In this document: one piece after another, positions 1-4,909 of the stretch
Layout of the letters: the number at the start of each line of letters is the position of its first letter
Position numbering within the stretch: position 1 is the stretch's first letter
DNA from: JALZAA01 sp036005605
GTDB lineage: Bacteria > Actinomycetota > Acidimicrobiia > IMCC26256 > JACDBD01
Reading direction: 5' to 3'
Length of the DNA stretch: 6,699 nucleotides
Assembly: GCA_036005605.1 (NCBI GenBank)
Contig: DASYQJ010000261.1
Span: 1-6,699 of the forward strand
The notes under the pieces: generated by a model
Database searches by the model: none
Told to the model about the DNA's origin: nothing
The model's input: the letters and a program-made list of their open reading frames with translations, nothing else
Translations under genes and position numbers: made by a program

Positions 1-329
1 TGCTCGAGCGGCGGGAGCAGGACCGGCGCGCCGCGCTCGCCGTCGACGCCTTCTGCTACCAGGCCCGCAAGCACGTCGGCGCGCTGGCGACGGTGCTCGG
101 CGGGCTCGACACGCTCGTGTTCACCGGCGGCATCGGCGAGAGGGCGGCCGCGGTCCGCGCCGGCATCTGCGGCGGGCTCGAGCACCTGGGCGTCGAACTC
201 GACCACGCGGCCAATGCCGCGGACGCAGCCGTGATCAGCGTGCCCAGCAGCGCGTGTGTCGTCCGGGTCGAGCGCACCGACGAGGACCGCGTGATCGCCC
301 GCCACACAAGCGCGCTGGTCCATCCCTAG
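1..329 (+). CDS. ackA: Acetate kinase, C-terminal part (5' end outside window)
   Basis: The reading frame is open from position 3 to the TAG at 327-329 and gives the last 108 residues of an acetate kinase. This cytoplasmic ASKHA-fold enzyme interconverts acetate plus ATP and acetyl phosphate plus ADP. The sequence shows the conserved stretch LDTLVFTGGIGE, whose TGGIGE forms part of the nucleotide site. A helix-rich segment (AAVRAGICGGLEHLGVELD) and the typical end strand (VVRVERTDEDRVIARHT) follow. Family comparison is from memory: E. coli AckA ends with the same order of motifs (VVFTGGIGEN, then a helix, then PTNEELVIAQD). The gene ends normally, so it is cut only by the window edge. It converges with the cupin gene at 393-779, with a palindromic repeat between them. 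Butyrate or propionate kinase is possible but less likely given the motif spacing. Confidence 0.9.
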   Translation, partial: LERREQDRRAALAVDAFCYQARKHVGALATVLGGLDTLVFTGGIGERAAAVRAGICGGLEHLGVELDHAANAADAAVISVPSSACVVRVERTDEDRVIARHTSALVHP

Positions 330-330
330 T

Positions 331-393
331 TTGTCGCCGTCGCAAGCTCCGGCTCCTGCGGCGACGATCGGCGGAGCCGCCGTCGCCGCGGGC
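331..393 (+). repeat. Dispersed palindromic repeat, copy A
   Basis: This 63-nt segment recurs in inverted orientation at 3589-3650. Positions 335-356 match 3625-3646 perfectly on the opposite strand (22 of 22). After one extra T (357), positions 358-393 match 27 of 36. It contains a strong hairpin: GCGGCGACG at 358-366 pairs with CGTCGCCGC at 381-389 (9 bp), and an inner stem CGGC (369-372) pairs with GCCG (376-379) around a GGA loop. It lies exactly between the converging ends of ackA and the cupin gene, and its last base is part of the cupin stop codon. It could also act as a transcription terminator for one or both genes, but no T-run follows. Confidence 0.75.
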
Positions 394-779
394 TAAGTCG
401 CGGCTTGTTGGAGCTCGACGACTTCGGCGCGCAGGATCCGGTCCGGCTCGCCGTGATAGTGCACGAGCGCGACGGTCTCCGCGGTGACCGTGATGCCGTG
501 CCGCAGGCCGGCGGGATTGCACGAGTACACGCCGGCGCGATCCTCACCTGACTCGTCGCTGAGGAAGAAGATCTCCTCGTCGGATTCGGCGACGGCGGTG
601 ATGCGGATCGCGCGCCTCTCCGGCGGCGCGAACCGGATCAGCCAGTGCCAGCATCCGCCGCCGTCATCAGGTCGACGGAGGAGCTTCAGGAACACGCCGG
701 TGTCCACCGCGTAGTCGGGGCGGATCTCGCCTGCGGCCACCCAATCGGTCGCACGTGTGTCCACGCGGGCTCGGTTCAC
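393..779 (-). CDS. Small cupin-fold protein with degenerate metal site
   Basis: This gene encodes 128 residues. The GTG start (777-779) is chosen because a strong ribosome binding site, GGAGAGGAG on the minus strand at 796-788, lies 8 nt upstream. Residues 43-120 read like a single cupin barrel of the ChrR/DUF4437-like type: a W-H-W-L-I-R-F strand, then ESDEEIFFLSDE (65-76), GVYSCNPAGLRHG (83-95) and a closing V-A-L-V-H-Y strand (103-108). The usual first metal motif HxH(x3-4)E appears as A62-x-A64 followed by E68/E69, so both early histidines are missing. H94 of the second motif is kept. The protein may therefore bind metal weakly, or serve as a sensor or small-molecule binder. No signal peptide is visible. 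It is divergent from the ArsR-type regulator and probably controlled by it. The exact family is uncertain. Confidence 0.7.
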   Translation of the reverse strand: MNRARVDTRATDWVAAGEIRPDYAVDTGVFLKLLRRPDDGGGCWHWLIRFAPPERRAIRITAVAESDEEIFFLSDESGEDRAGVYSCNPAGLRHGITVTAETVALVHYHGEPDRILRAEVVELQQAAT

Positions 780-787
780 GATGGCAA

Positions 788-796
788 CTCCTCTCC
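788..796 (-). promoter_or_regulatory. Ribosome binding site of the cupin gene
   Basis: Minus-strand GGAGAGGAG ends 8 nt before the GTG at 779. It is the best Shine-Dalgarno match in this part of the window. It decides the start against the much longer open frame that continues upstream across the regulator gene. Confidence 0.75.
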
Positions 797-809
797 GTTG
801 GCGGTTGTG

Positions 810-837
810 TGACGCCGCGAAGGACGCTACGGCGTCA
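810..837. promoter_or_regulatory. Inverted repeat, candidate operator between cupin gene and regulator gene
   Basis: TGACGCCG (810-817) and CGGCGTCA (830-837) are perfect 8-bp arms 12 bp apart. The centre-to-centre distance is about two helical turns, which suits a dimeric winged-helix protein. A minus-strand -10-like hexamer, TAGCGT (829-824), lies between the arms, so a bound protein would block the cupin promoter. The natural candidate to bind is the ArsR-type protein encoded next door. The repeat is seen directly; its use as an operator is inferred. Confidence 0.45.
824..829 (-). promoter_or_regulatory. Possible -10 hexamer of the cupin gene
   Basis: TAGCGT on the minus strand fits the actinobacterial TANNNT pattern. 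It would give a transcript starting near 817 with a leader of about 37 nt that contains the GGAGAGGAG site. No clear -35 hexamer is seen at the usual distance. A minus-strand TTGACG at 839-834 is too close to serve this hexamer. Confidence 0.3.
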
Positions 838-839
838 AC

Positions 840-860
840 CCTTTGGTCGAGACCGAAAGG
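840..860. promoter_or_regulatory. Second inverted repeat, candidate operator of the regulator gene
   Basis: The arms CCTTTGGTC (840-848) and GACC-G-AAAGG (851-860) pair over 9 bp around a GA centre, with one unpaired G at 855. The element sits where the -35 region of the regulator gene would lie, 10 bp before its -10 hexamer. It is therefore well placed for autoregulation. Whether it and the 810-837 repeat are recognised by the same protein is unknown, because their arm sequences differ. Confidence 0.35.
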
Positions 861-869
861 TGCGGGACT

Positions 870-875
870 TACGCT
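870..875 (+). promoter_or_regulatory. Probable -10 hexamer of a leaderless regulator gene
   Basis: TACGCT fits TANNNT. The hexamer ends 7 nt before the ATG at 883, which would place the transcription start at or next to the A of ATG. The same spacing is seen at acyl-CoA dehydrogenase 1. Only a weak GGGTG precedes this ATG, so a leaderless transcript is plausible. Confidence 0.45.
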
Positions 876-882
876 GGGTGAC

Positions 883-1581
883 ATGAATGGAGAGCCTGAT
901 CTCGCACGAATCGCACGTGCGCTGGCGGAGCCGGCCCGCGCCGACATGGTGCTTGCGGTGTTGGACGGGCAACAGCACCCGATCGGAGAGCTGGCGGGCG
1001 CCGCCGGCGTCGCACCCGCGACAGCGACGGACCACGTCCGCGAGCTCGCCGACGCCGGGATTGTCGCGATCGAGCCGCGCGGCCGGCAACGCCTCGTCGC
1101 CCTCTCGGGCGCCGACGTCGCTCGTGCAATCGAAGCGCTGACCGAGATCGCGCCGGCGAAGCCGGTTCGAGGGCTCGCCGGCGCGGAACGGAACATTGCC
1201 TTGCGCACTGCGCGCACGTGCTACGACCATCCCGCCGGCGCTCTGGGCGTTGCGTTGACCGCACGGCTCGTGGAGGACGGGATCGTCGACGAGTTGGAAC
1301 CGGGCACCATCGGCAACCTGGTGCGGACCGAGCATCCGACGCTGGACTATCTCGGCGTCACGACCCTTCCTGCGGGTCGCAGGCCGGTTGTGCGCAGTTG
1401 TCTCGACTGGACCGAGCGGCGACCGCACGTCGCCGGCGCGCTCGGCCGCGCCGTTCTCGATGCGCTCCTCGAAGACAAGTGGGTGACTCGCCGCCGCGAC
1501 ACTCGCGCGCTGCGGGTGACACCCTCGGGCGCCGAGCGTCTAGGTGAGCTGCTCGGTGACTGGAAGCCTGCCGAAACCTAG
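883..1581 (+). CDS. ArsR-type winged-helix transcriptional regulator
   Basis: This gene encodes 232 residues. Residues 5-75 form an ArsR-like winged helix: ARALAEPARADMVLAVLDG (helix 1-2), IGELAGAAGVAPATATDHVRELADAGIV (helix-turn-helix with recognition helix at about 44-58) and a wing, IEPRGRQRLVAL. The C-terminal half carries the family's paired motifs RTCYDHPAG (111-119) and CLDWTERRPHVAGALG (173-188). C113, H116, C173 and H182 are candidate ligand or redox residues; this is inferred from conservation as I recall it. The ATG at 883 is chosen because the wHTH begins right after it and a -10 hexamer lies just before it. The frame is open further upstream, but that stretch has no protein-like sequence. 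Divergent from the cupin gene, it probably represses that gene and itself. Its stop overlaps that of the oxidoreductase gene. Confidence 0.85.
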   Translation: MNGEPDLARIARALAEPARADMVLAVLDGQQHPIGELAGAAGVAPATATDHVRELADAGIVAIEPRGRQRLVALSGADVARAIEALTEIAPAKPVRGLAGAERNIALRTARTCYDHPAGALGVALTARLVEDGIVDELEPGTIGNLVRTEHPTLDYLGVTTLPAGRRPVVRSCLDWTERRPHVAGALGRAVLDALLEDKWVTRRRDTRALRVTPSGAERLGELLGDWKPAET

Positions 1582-2462
1582 GGGATCAGCTCGCGCATTG
1601 CGGCGAGCTGCTCCAGGTAGTGCTCGAGCGAGTGGTGCACGACGCGCACGTTGAGCGTCGTCGCGCCCGCGTCGGCCAGGCGTTCTGCGGAGTCGCGGAC
1701 CCGCTCGGGCTCGGCGCCGGGGTCGAAAGGGTTCTCGTTCTGCAATACGAGCTCGAACGGCGGCGCGTCGGCTGCCTGCGCGCGAGCGTCCCAAGCCGCG
1801 CTCTCGCGTGCTCGGGCGATCATGGCGGCGAGGACCGCGCGTGACAGGCCGAAGGGCGCCCAGCCGTCAGCGAGCTCGATCGCCCGGCGCAGAGATCGTG
1901 CCGTCCGGCCGCCGACCCAGATCGGGACGCGCGGCTGCACGGCACACGGGTCGACCACGAAGCCGTCGTACGTATAGTGCTCGCCCCGGTACTCGGGCTC
2001 GAGCTGGGACAGTGACGCGCGCAGGGCGCGGATGGCGTCGTCGGCGCGATCACCACGCCCTTCGAACTCGACGCCGAGCAGGTCGAACTCTTCGCGGAGC
2101 GAGCCGACGCCGACGCCGAGGACGAGCCGCCCGCCGGAGACACGATCGAGCGTGCCGTAACGCTTGGCGATCGCGAGCGGGTGGTGATAGCCGAGGACGA
2201 GCACGTGCGTGGCCAACCGGATGGTCGTCGTGCGGGCGGCGATGTACCCGAACGTCGGGAGCGGGTCCCAGTAGGTGGCGCCGCGTGTGTCGACCACGGC
2301 AGCGGGGAGTGCGACGTGCTCGCTGCACGTGAGGTGGTGGTAGCCGAGCCGTTCCGCCTCGACGGCGACGCGGGCGATCTCGTCGATGCCCGCGGTCTCC
2401 TCCCACGTCGCGTGCGCTTGGGGAAGTCTCGTGACGACCGGGGTGACGAGGCCGAGCTGCAC
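1578..2462 (-). CDS. Luciferase-like (LLM class) oxidoreductase, probably F420-dependent
   Basis: This gene encodes 294 residues, the usual length for the single-domain TIGR03619-like group. The TIM-barrel opens with MQLGLVTPVV. It then shows the strand-turn CSEHVALP (46-53), the conserved block ATYWDPLPTFGYIAARTTTI (62-81) and the family signature GTLDRVSGGRLVLGVGVGSLREEF (103-126). A late IWVGGR strand (181-186) and ADGW (198-201) follow. The GTG at 2462 is chosen because the family-like sequence starts exactly there and it lies 19 nt after the stop of acyl-CoA dehydrogenase 1. The ribosome site is weak (CGAG), which fits coupling to the upstream gene. It probably transfers hydride between F420 (or FMN) and an organic or CoA-linked intermediate of the same pathway. 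Cofactor and substrate are inferred. The TAG stop overlaps the regulator's TAG. Confidence 0.88.
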   Translation of the reverse strand: MQLGLVTPVVTRLPQAHATWEETAGIDEIARVAVEAERLGYHHLTCSEHVALPAAVVDTRGATYWDPLPTFGYIAARTTTIRLATHVLVLGYHHPLAIAKRYGTLDRVSGGRLVLGVGVGSLREEFDLLGVEFEGRGDRADDAIRALRASLSQLEPEYRGEHYTYDGFVVDPCAVQPRVPIWVGGRTARSLRRAIELADGWAPFGLSRAVLAAMIARARESAAWDARAQAADAPPFELVLQNENPFDPGAEPERVRDSAERLADAGATTLNVRVVHHSLEHYLEQLAAMRELIP

Positions 2463-2481
2463 CGGCTCGACGACCGTTGCG

Positions 2482-3765
2482 CTACTTGCGGGGGAGGAGG
2501 GCGCGGTCGGCGATGATGTTCTTCTGCACCTCGGTGGCGCCGGCGCCGATCGTCGTGTAGCGCTGGAACGAGTACAGGCGCGCCCAGGTGCCGCCGTCGA
2601 CGGCGTCGGGGCCGCCCTTGGCGAGGAGCCCCGCCGGGCCGAGCAGGTCGACGGCGAGCTCGGCGAGCGTCTGAGCCAGGTAGCTCCACTGCAGCTTCGC
2701 CAGCGGGACCTCGGGCCAGTTCTTCTCGCCCTTGATGATCTTCGTGAGTGCCCGGTAGTTGAGCAGCTTCGTGTACTCGATGTCCGTGAACGCCCGGGCG
2801 ATCCGCTCGCGGATCTCGGGGTCGCGCAGCGCATCCGGGTTCGTCGCCTTGGCGGCCGAGATCATCGAGCGCAGGTCCGCGGCCATCGTGATCGCGAGGC
2901 CTGCGGTGCCGACGCGCTCATGTCCGAGCGTCCCCATCGCGACCTGCCAGCCCTGGTCTTCTTCGCCCAGGCGGCAGTCGGCGGGGACGCGCGCGTCCGT
3001 GAACCAGACCTCGTTGAAGAGCTCGTCGCCGGCGATGTCGCGGATCGGGCGGCACTCGATGCCCGGCGTGTGCATGTTGATGATGAACGCGGTGATGCCC
3101 TCGTGCTTGGCGCCGCGCTCGATGGCGCCGGGATCGGTCCGAAGGAGGAAGAGTCCCCAGTCGGCGAGGTGCGCGGTCGAGATCCAGATCTTCTGGCCGT
3201 TGACGACGTACTCGTCACCGTCGCGGATCGCGGTCGTACGCAGGTTGGCGAGGTCGGACCCGGCCTCCGGCTCGCTGAATCCCTGGCACCAGTGCTCCGA
3301 CGCGTCGAGGATGCCTGGCAGCCATCGCTGTTTCTGCTCGTCGGTGCCCCACTTGATGATCATGGGACCGATCTGCCAGATGCCGTTGGCGTTGTAGATG
3401 CCCGGCGCGCGCACCCGCGCGTTCTCCTCGGCGTGGATCACGTTCTGGACCGGTGTCGCCTCGCGCCCGCCCCAGTCCTTGGGCCAGTTGATTGCCGCCC
3501 ACCGGCCTTCGTTGAGCCGGCGCTGCCAGTCCTTGCGTCGCTCCTGGCTGCGGGAGACGCTCGACGACGTGCCGCCGGCGCGGCCGCCGCCCGCGGCAGC
3601 CGCGGCTTTGCCGACTGCTGCCGCGGAGCCGGAGCTTGCGACGGCGCCAAGAGGGAGATCCTCGTCACCGCCCCAGTCGGCGAGAAACTTCGGCAGGTTC
3701 TCCTCGAGCCACCCTCGGAACTCGTCACGGAACGCGATGTCTTCCGGGGAGTACGCGAAATCCAT
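2482..3765 (-). CDS. Acyl-CoA dehydrogenase 1, catalytic type, with in-frame repeat insertion
   Basis: This gene encodes 427 residues. The FAD enzyme would desaturate an acyl-CoA at C2-C3. The N-terminal helical domain starts with MDFAYSPEDIAFRDEFRGWL. The middle beta domain has QGFSEPEAGSDLANLRTT (161-178) and NGQKIWISTAH (189-199), which bind FAD and substrate. The C-terminal helices end in GAGATEVQKNIIADRALLPRK. The carboxyl-terminal YEG glutamate of medium-chain enzymes is A408 here. E283 in LGHERVG aligns with the alternative catalytic base used by isovaleryl-CoA dehydrogenase (human Glu254) and by the FadE29 type. Residues 39-59 are encoded by a palindromic repeat and, with about 11 further Gly/Ala/Ser residues, form a low-complexity insert between helices. 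The ATG at 3765 matches the family start, and a -10 hexamer 7 nt upstream suggests a leaderless mRNA. It is probably in one operon with the oxidoreductase. Confidence 0.92.
   Translation of the reverse strand: MDFAYSPEDIAFRDEFRGWLEENLPKFLADWGGDEDLPLGAVASSGSAAAVGKAAAAAGGGRAGGTSSSVSRSQERRKDWQRRLNEGRWAAINWPKDWGGREATPVQNVIHAEENARVRAPGIYNANGIWQIGPMIIKWGTDEQKQRWLPGILDASEHWCQGFSEPEAGSDLANLRTTAIRDGDEYVVNGQKIWISTAHLADWGLFLLRTDPGAIERGAKHEGITAFIINMHTPGIECRPIRDIAGDELFNEVWFTDARVPADCRLGEEDQGWQVAMGTLGHERVGTAGLAITMAADLRSMISAAKATNPDALRDPEIRERIARAFTDIEYTKLLNYRALTKIIKGEKNWPEVPLAKLQWSYLAQTLAELAVDLLGPAGLLAKGGPDAVDGGTWARLYSFQRYTTIGAGATEVQKNIIADRALLPRK
3589..3650 (-). repeat. Dispersed palindromic repeat, copy B, inside acyl-CoA dehydrogenase 1
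   Basis: This is the inverted second copy of the 331-393 element, read on the coding strand of the gene. Its 22-nt core (3625-3646) is identical to copy A. The hairpin part has diverged: the arms are GCGGCAGCA (3624-3616) and GGCTGCCGC (3601-3593), pairing at 8 of 9 positions, with the same inner CGGC/GCCG stem around an AAA loop. It lacks the one extra T of copy A. It is translated as residues 39-59 (LGAVASSGSA, then AAVGKAAAAAG) without a stop or frameshift. Confidence 0.75.
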
Positions 3766-3772
3766 CGAACAA

Positions 3773-3778
3773 ACACTA
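3773..3778 (-). promoter_or_regulatory. Probable -10 hexamer of acyl-CoA dehydrogenase 1 (leaderless)
   Basis: TAGTGT on the minus strand ends 7 nt before the ATG at 3765, the arrangement expected for a leaderless actinobacterial mRNA. No Shine-Dalgarno sequence precedes this ATG. The upstream bases are TTGTTCG. Confidence 0.5.
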
Positions 3779-3782
3779 ACAT
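3777..3782 (+). promoter_or_regulatory. Probable -10 hexamer of acyl-CoA dehydrogenase 2
   Basis: TAACAT on the plus strand fits TANNNT. It predicts a transcript start near 3789-3790, leaving a leader of about 25 nt that includes the GGGAGG site. It shares its TA (3777-3778) with the minus-strand hexamer, so together they form the symmetric pattern ANNNTANNNT. Confidence 0.45.
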
Positions 3783-3798
3783 CCGTGTCAGGTTTCTC

Positions 3799-3804
3799 GG
3801 GAGG
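3799..3804 (+). promoter_or_regulatory. Ribosome binding site deciding a TTG start
   Basis: GGGAGG ends 10 nt before the TTG at 3815. With the family-like sequence DFTFNDDQ directly after that TTG, it favours TTG over the in-frame GTG at 3785, which has no ribosome site. Confidence 0.65.
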
Positions 3805-3814
3805 CCGCGTTCCC

Positions 3815-4909
3815 TTGGATTTCACCTTCAACGACGATCAAGACGCGCTCCGCGAGTCGGTGCGCGCGTTCCTCACGCGCGAGGCACAGAGCGGCTACGT
3901 GCGGGACATGGCCGACGACGAGCGCGGCTTCACCGACGCGATGTGGGACAAGGTCGCGGAGCTCGGGTGGCCCGGCCTGCTCGTCCCCGAGACGAACGGC
4001 GGCCTCGGTCTCGGGCTCGTCGACATGGCCGTCGTGATGGAGGAGATGGGGCGCCTGCCGCTCCCGGGGCCGTTCTTCTCGTCGTCGGTCTTCGCAACGC
4101 TCGCGGCTCGCCGGCTCGAGGACGCCGACCTGCTCGCGCAGCTCGCGTCGGGCGCCATCCGGGGCACGGTCGCGCTCGAGGAGCTCGGCCACGATGACCC
4201 TGTCGACCGCGTGCACACACGGGCCAGGCGCAAGGGCGCCGACTGGGTGCTCACGGGCCAGAAGCCGCTCGTGCTCGACGGGCACACGGCGGACTGGGTG
4301 ATCGTCGTCGCGCGTACCGAGGAGGGACTCGGCTCCTTCCTGCTCGAAGCCCCGCGCGGCGAGGCGGTCCCGACCATGGACCCGACGCGCAAAGCAGCCC
4401 GTCTCGTCCTCGAGGAGCGCCGAGCGGTGCCCGTCGGCCCCCGCGGCGACCAGACCGCGCTGTGGGCGCGGGTGGTCGACGACGCGTCGGTCATGCTGGC
4501 GGCGGAGCTCGTCGGTGCGTGCGATGCCGCGCTCAGTCTCGCGACGGAGTACGCAAAGGTGCGCGTGCAGTTCGACCGGCCGATCGCGAGCTTCCAGGCC
4601 ATCCGCCACAAGGCCGTCGACATGCTGCACCGGCTCGAACTGGCGCGCGTGGGGACGCACTACGCGGCGTGGACGTCCGACGTCGACGACCCGAGCCGTG
4701 AGCGCGCCGCTGCCATGGCGAAAGGGTTCGTCGCCGAGGCCGCCGTGTTCATCTCCGGCGAGGACATCCAGATCCACGGAGGCGTCGGGTTCACCTGGGA
4801 CTGCGACGCGCACCTGTACTACAAGCGGGCGAAGATGAACGACGCGATGCTCGGCTACCAGGGCTGGCAGCGCCGCCGACTGGCCGACCTCGTGCTCGAC
4901 AGCGCGTGA
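3815..4909 (+). CDS. Acyl-CoA dehydrogenase 2, probably non-catalytic partner subunit
   Basis: This gene encodes 364 residues from a TTG start. The acyl-CoA dehydrogenase fold is clear: an N-terminal helical part (MDFTFNDDQDALRESVRAFL), then GWPGLLVPETNGGLGLGLVD (51-70), a reduced middle domain, and the C-terminal signatures YAKVRVQFDRPIASFQAIRHK (246-266) and QIHGGVGFTWDCDAHLYYKR (319-338). Neither known position for the catalytic glutamate holds one: the isovaleryl-type site aligns with A224 and the medium-chain YEG site reads M345-L346-G347. The middle domain also lacks the usual EPxxGSD motif. This pattern matches the FadE28-like subunit of mycobacterial alpha2beta2 dehydrogenases, which needs a partner. 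The divergent dehydrogenase 1 is the obvious candidate. Its TGA overlaps the GTG of the CoA-transferase, so the two are translationally coupled. Confidence 0.9.
   Translation: MDFTFNDDQDALRESVRAFLTREAQSGYVRDMADDERGFTDAMWDKVAELGWPGLLVPETNGGLGLGLVDMAVVMEEMGRLPLPGPFFSSSVFATLAARRLEDADLLAQLASGAIRGTVALEELGHDDPVDRVHTRARRKGADWVLTGQKPLVLDGHTADWVIVVARTEEGLGSFLLEAPRGEAVPTMDPTRKAARLVLEERRAVPVGPRGDQTALWARVVDDASVMLAAELVGACDAALSLATEYAKVRVQFDRPIASFQAIRHKAVDMLHRLELARVGTHYAAWTSDVDDPSRERAAAMAKGFVAEAAVFISGEDIQIHGGVGFTWDCDAHLYYKRAKMNDAMLGYQGWQRRRLADLVLDSA

Noticed and set aside
333..365. Alternative hairpin (GTCGCCG 333-339 with CGGCGAC 359-365) that would compete with the 358-389 stem, like an attenuator
   Set aside because: The pairing is not kept in the second repeat copy, and no leader peptide or downstream gene on that strand would use it. 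It probably arises from the element's internal GTCGCCG duplication.
780..1217. Upstream extension of the cupin frame across the regulator gene
   Set aside because: The frame stays open on the minus strand, but the extension is low-complexity Arg/Ala/Ser sequence antisense to the regulator. The strong ribosome site before the GTG at 779 fixes the start.
3785..3787. GTG as an alternative start of dehydrogenase 2
   Set aside because: It has no ribosome binding site and would add ten residues (VSGFSGGRVP) that do not look like the family. TTG at 3815 has GGGAGG 10 nt upstream and begins the conserved sequence.
2386..4197. Long open frame (603 codons) on the plus strand opposite the two minus-strand genes
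   Set aside because: It runs antisense to dehydrogenase 1 and the oxidoreductase, whose protein motifs are unmistakable. Its translation is Arg/Ala/Val-rich with no recognisable domain. Long antisense frames are common at this G+C content.
3788..4813. Minus-strand open frame (341 codons) opposite dehydrogenase 2
   Set aside because: It is antisense to a gene with clear family signatures and has no domain-like pattern. If real, it would also have to cross the compact divergent promoter.
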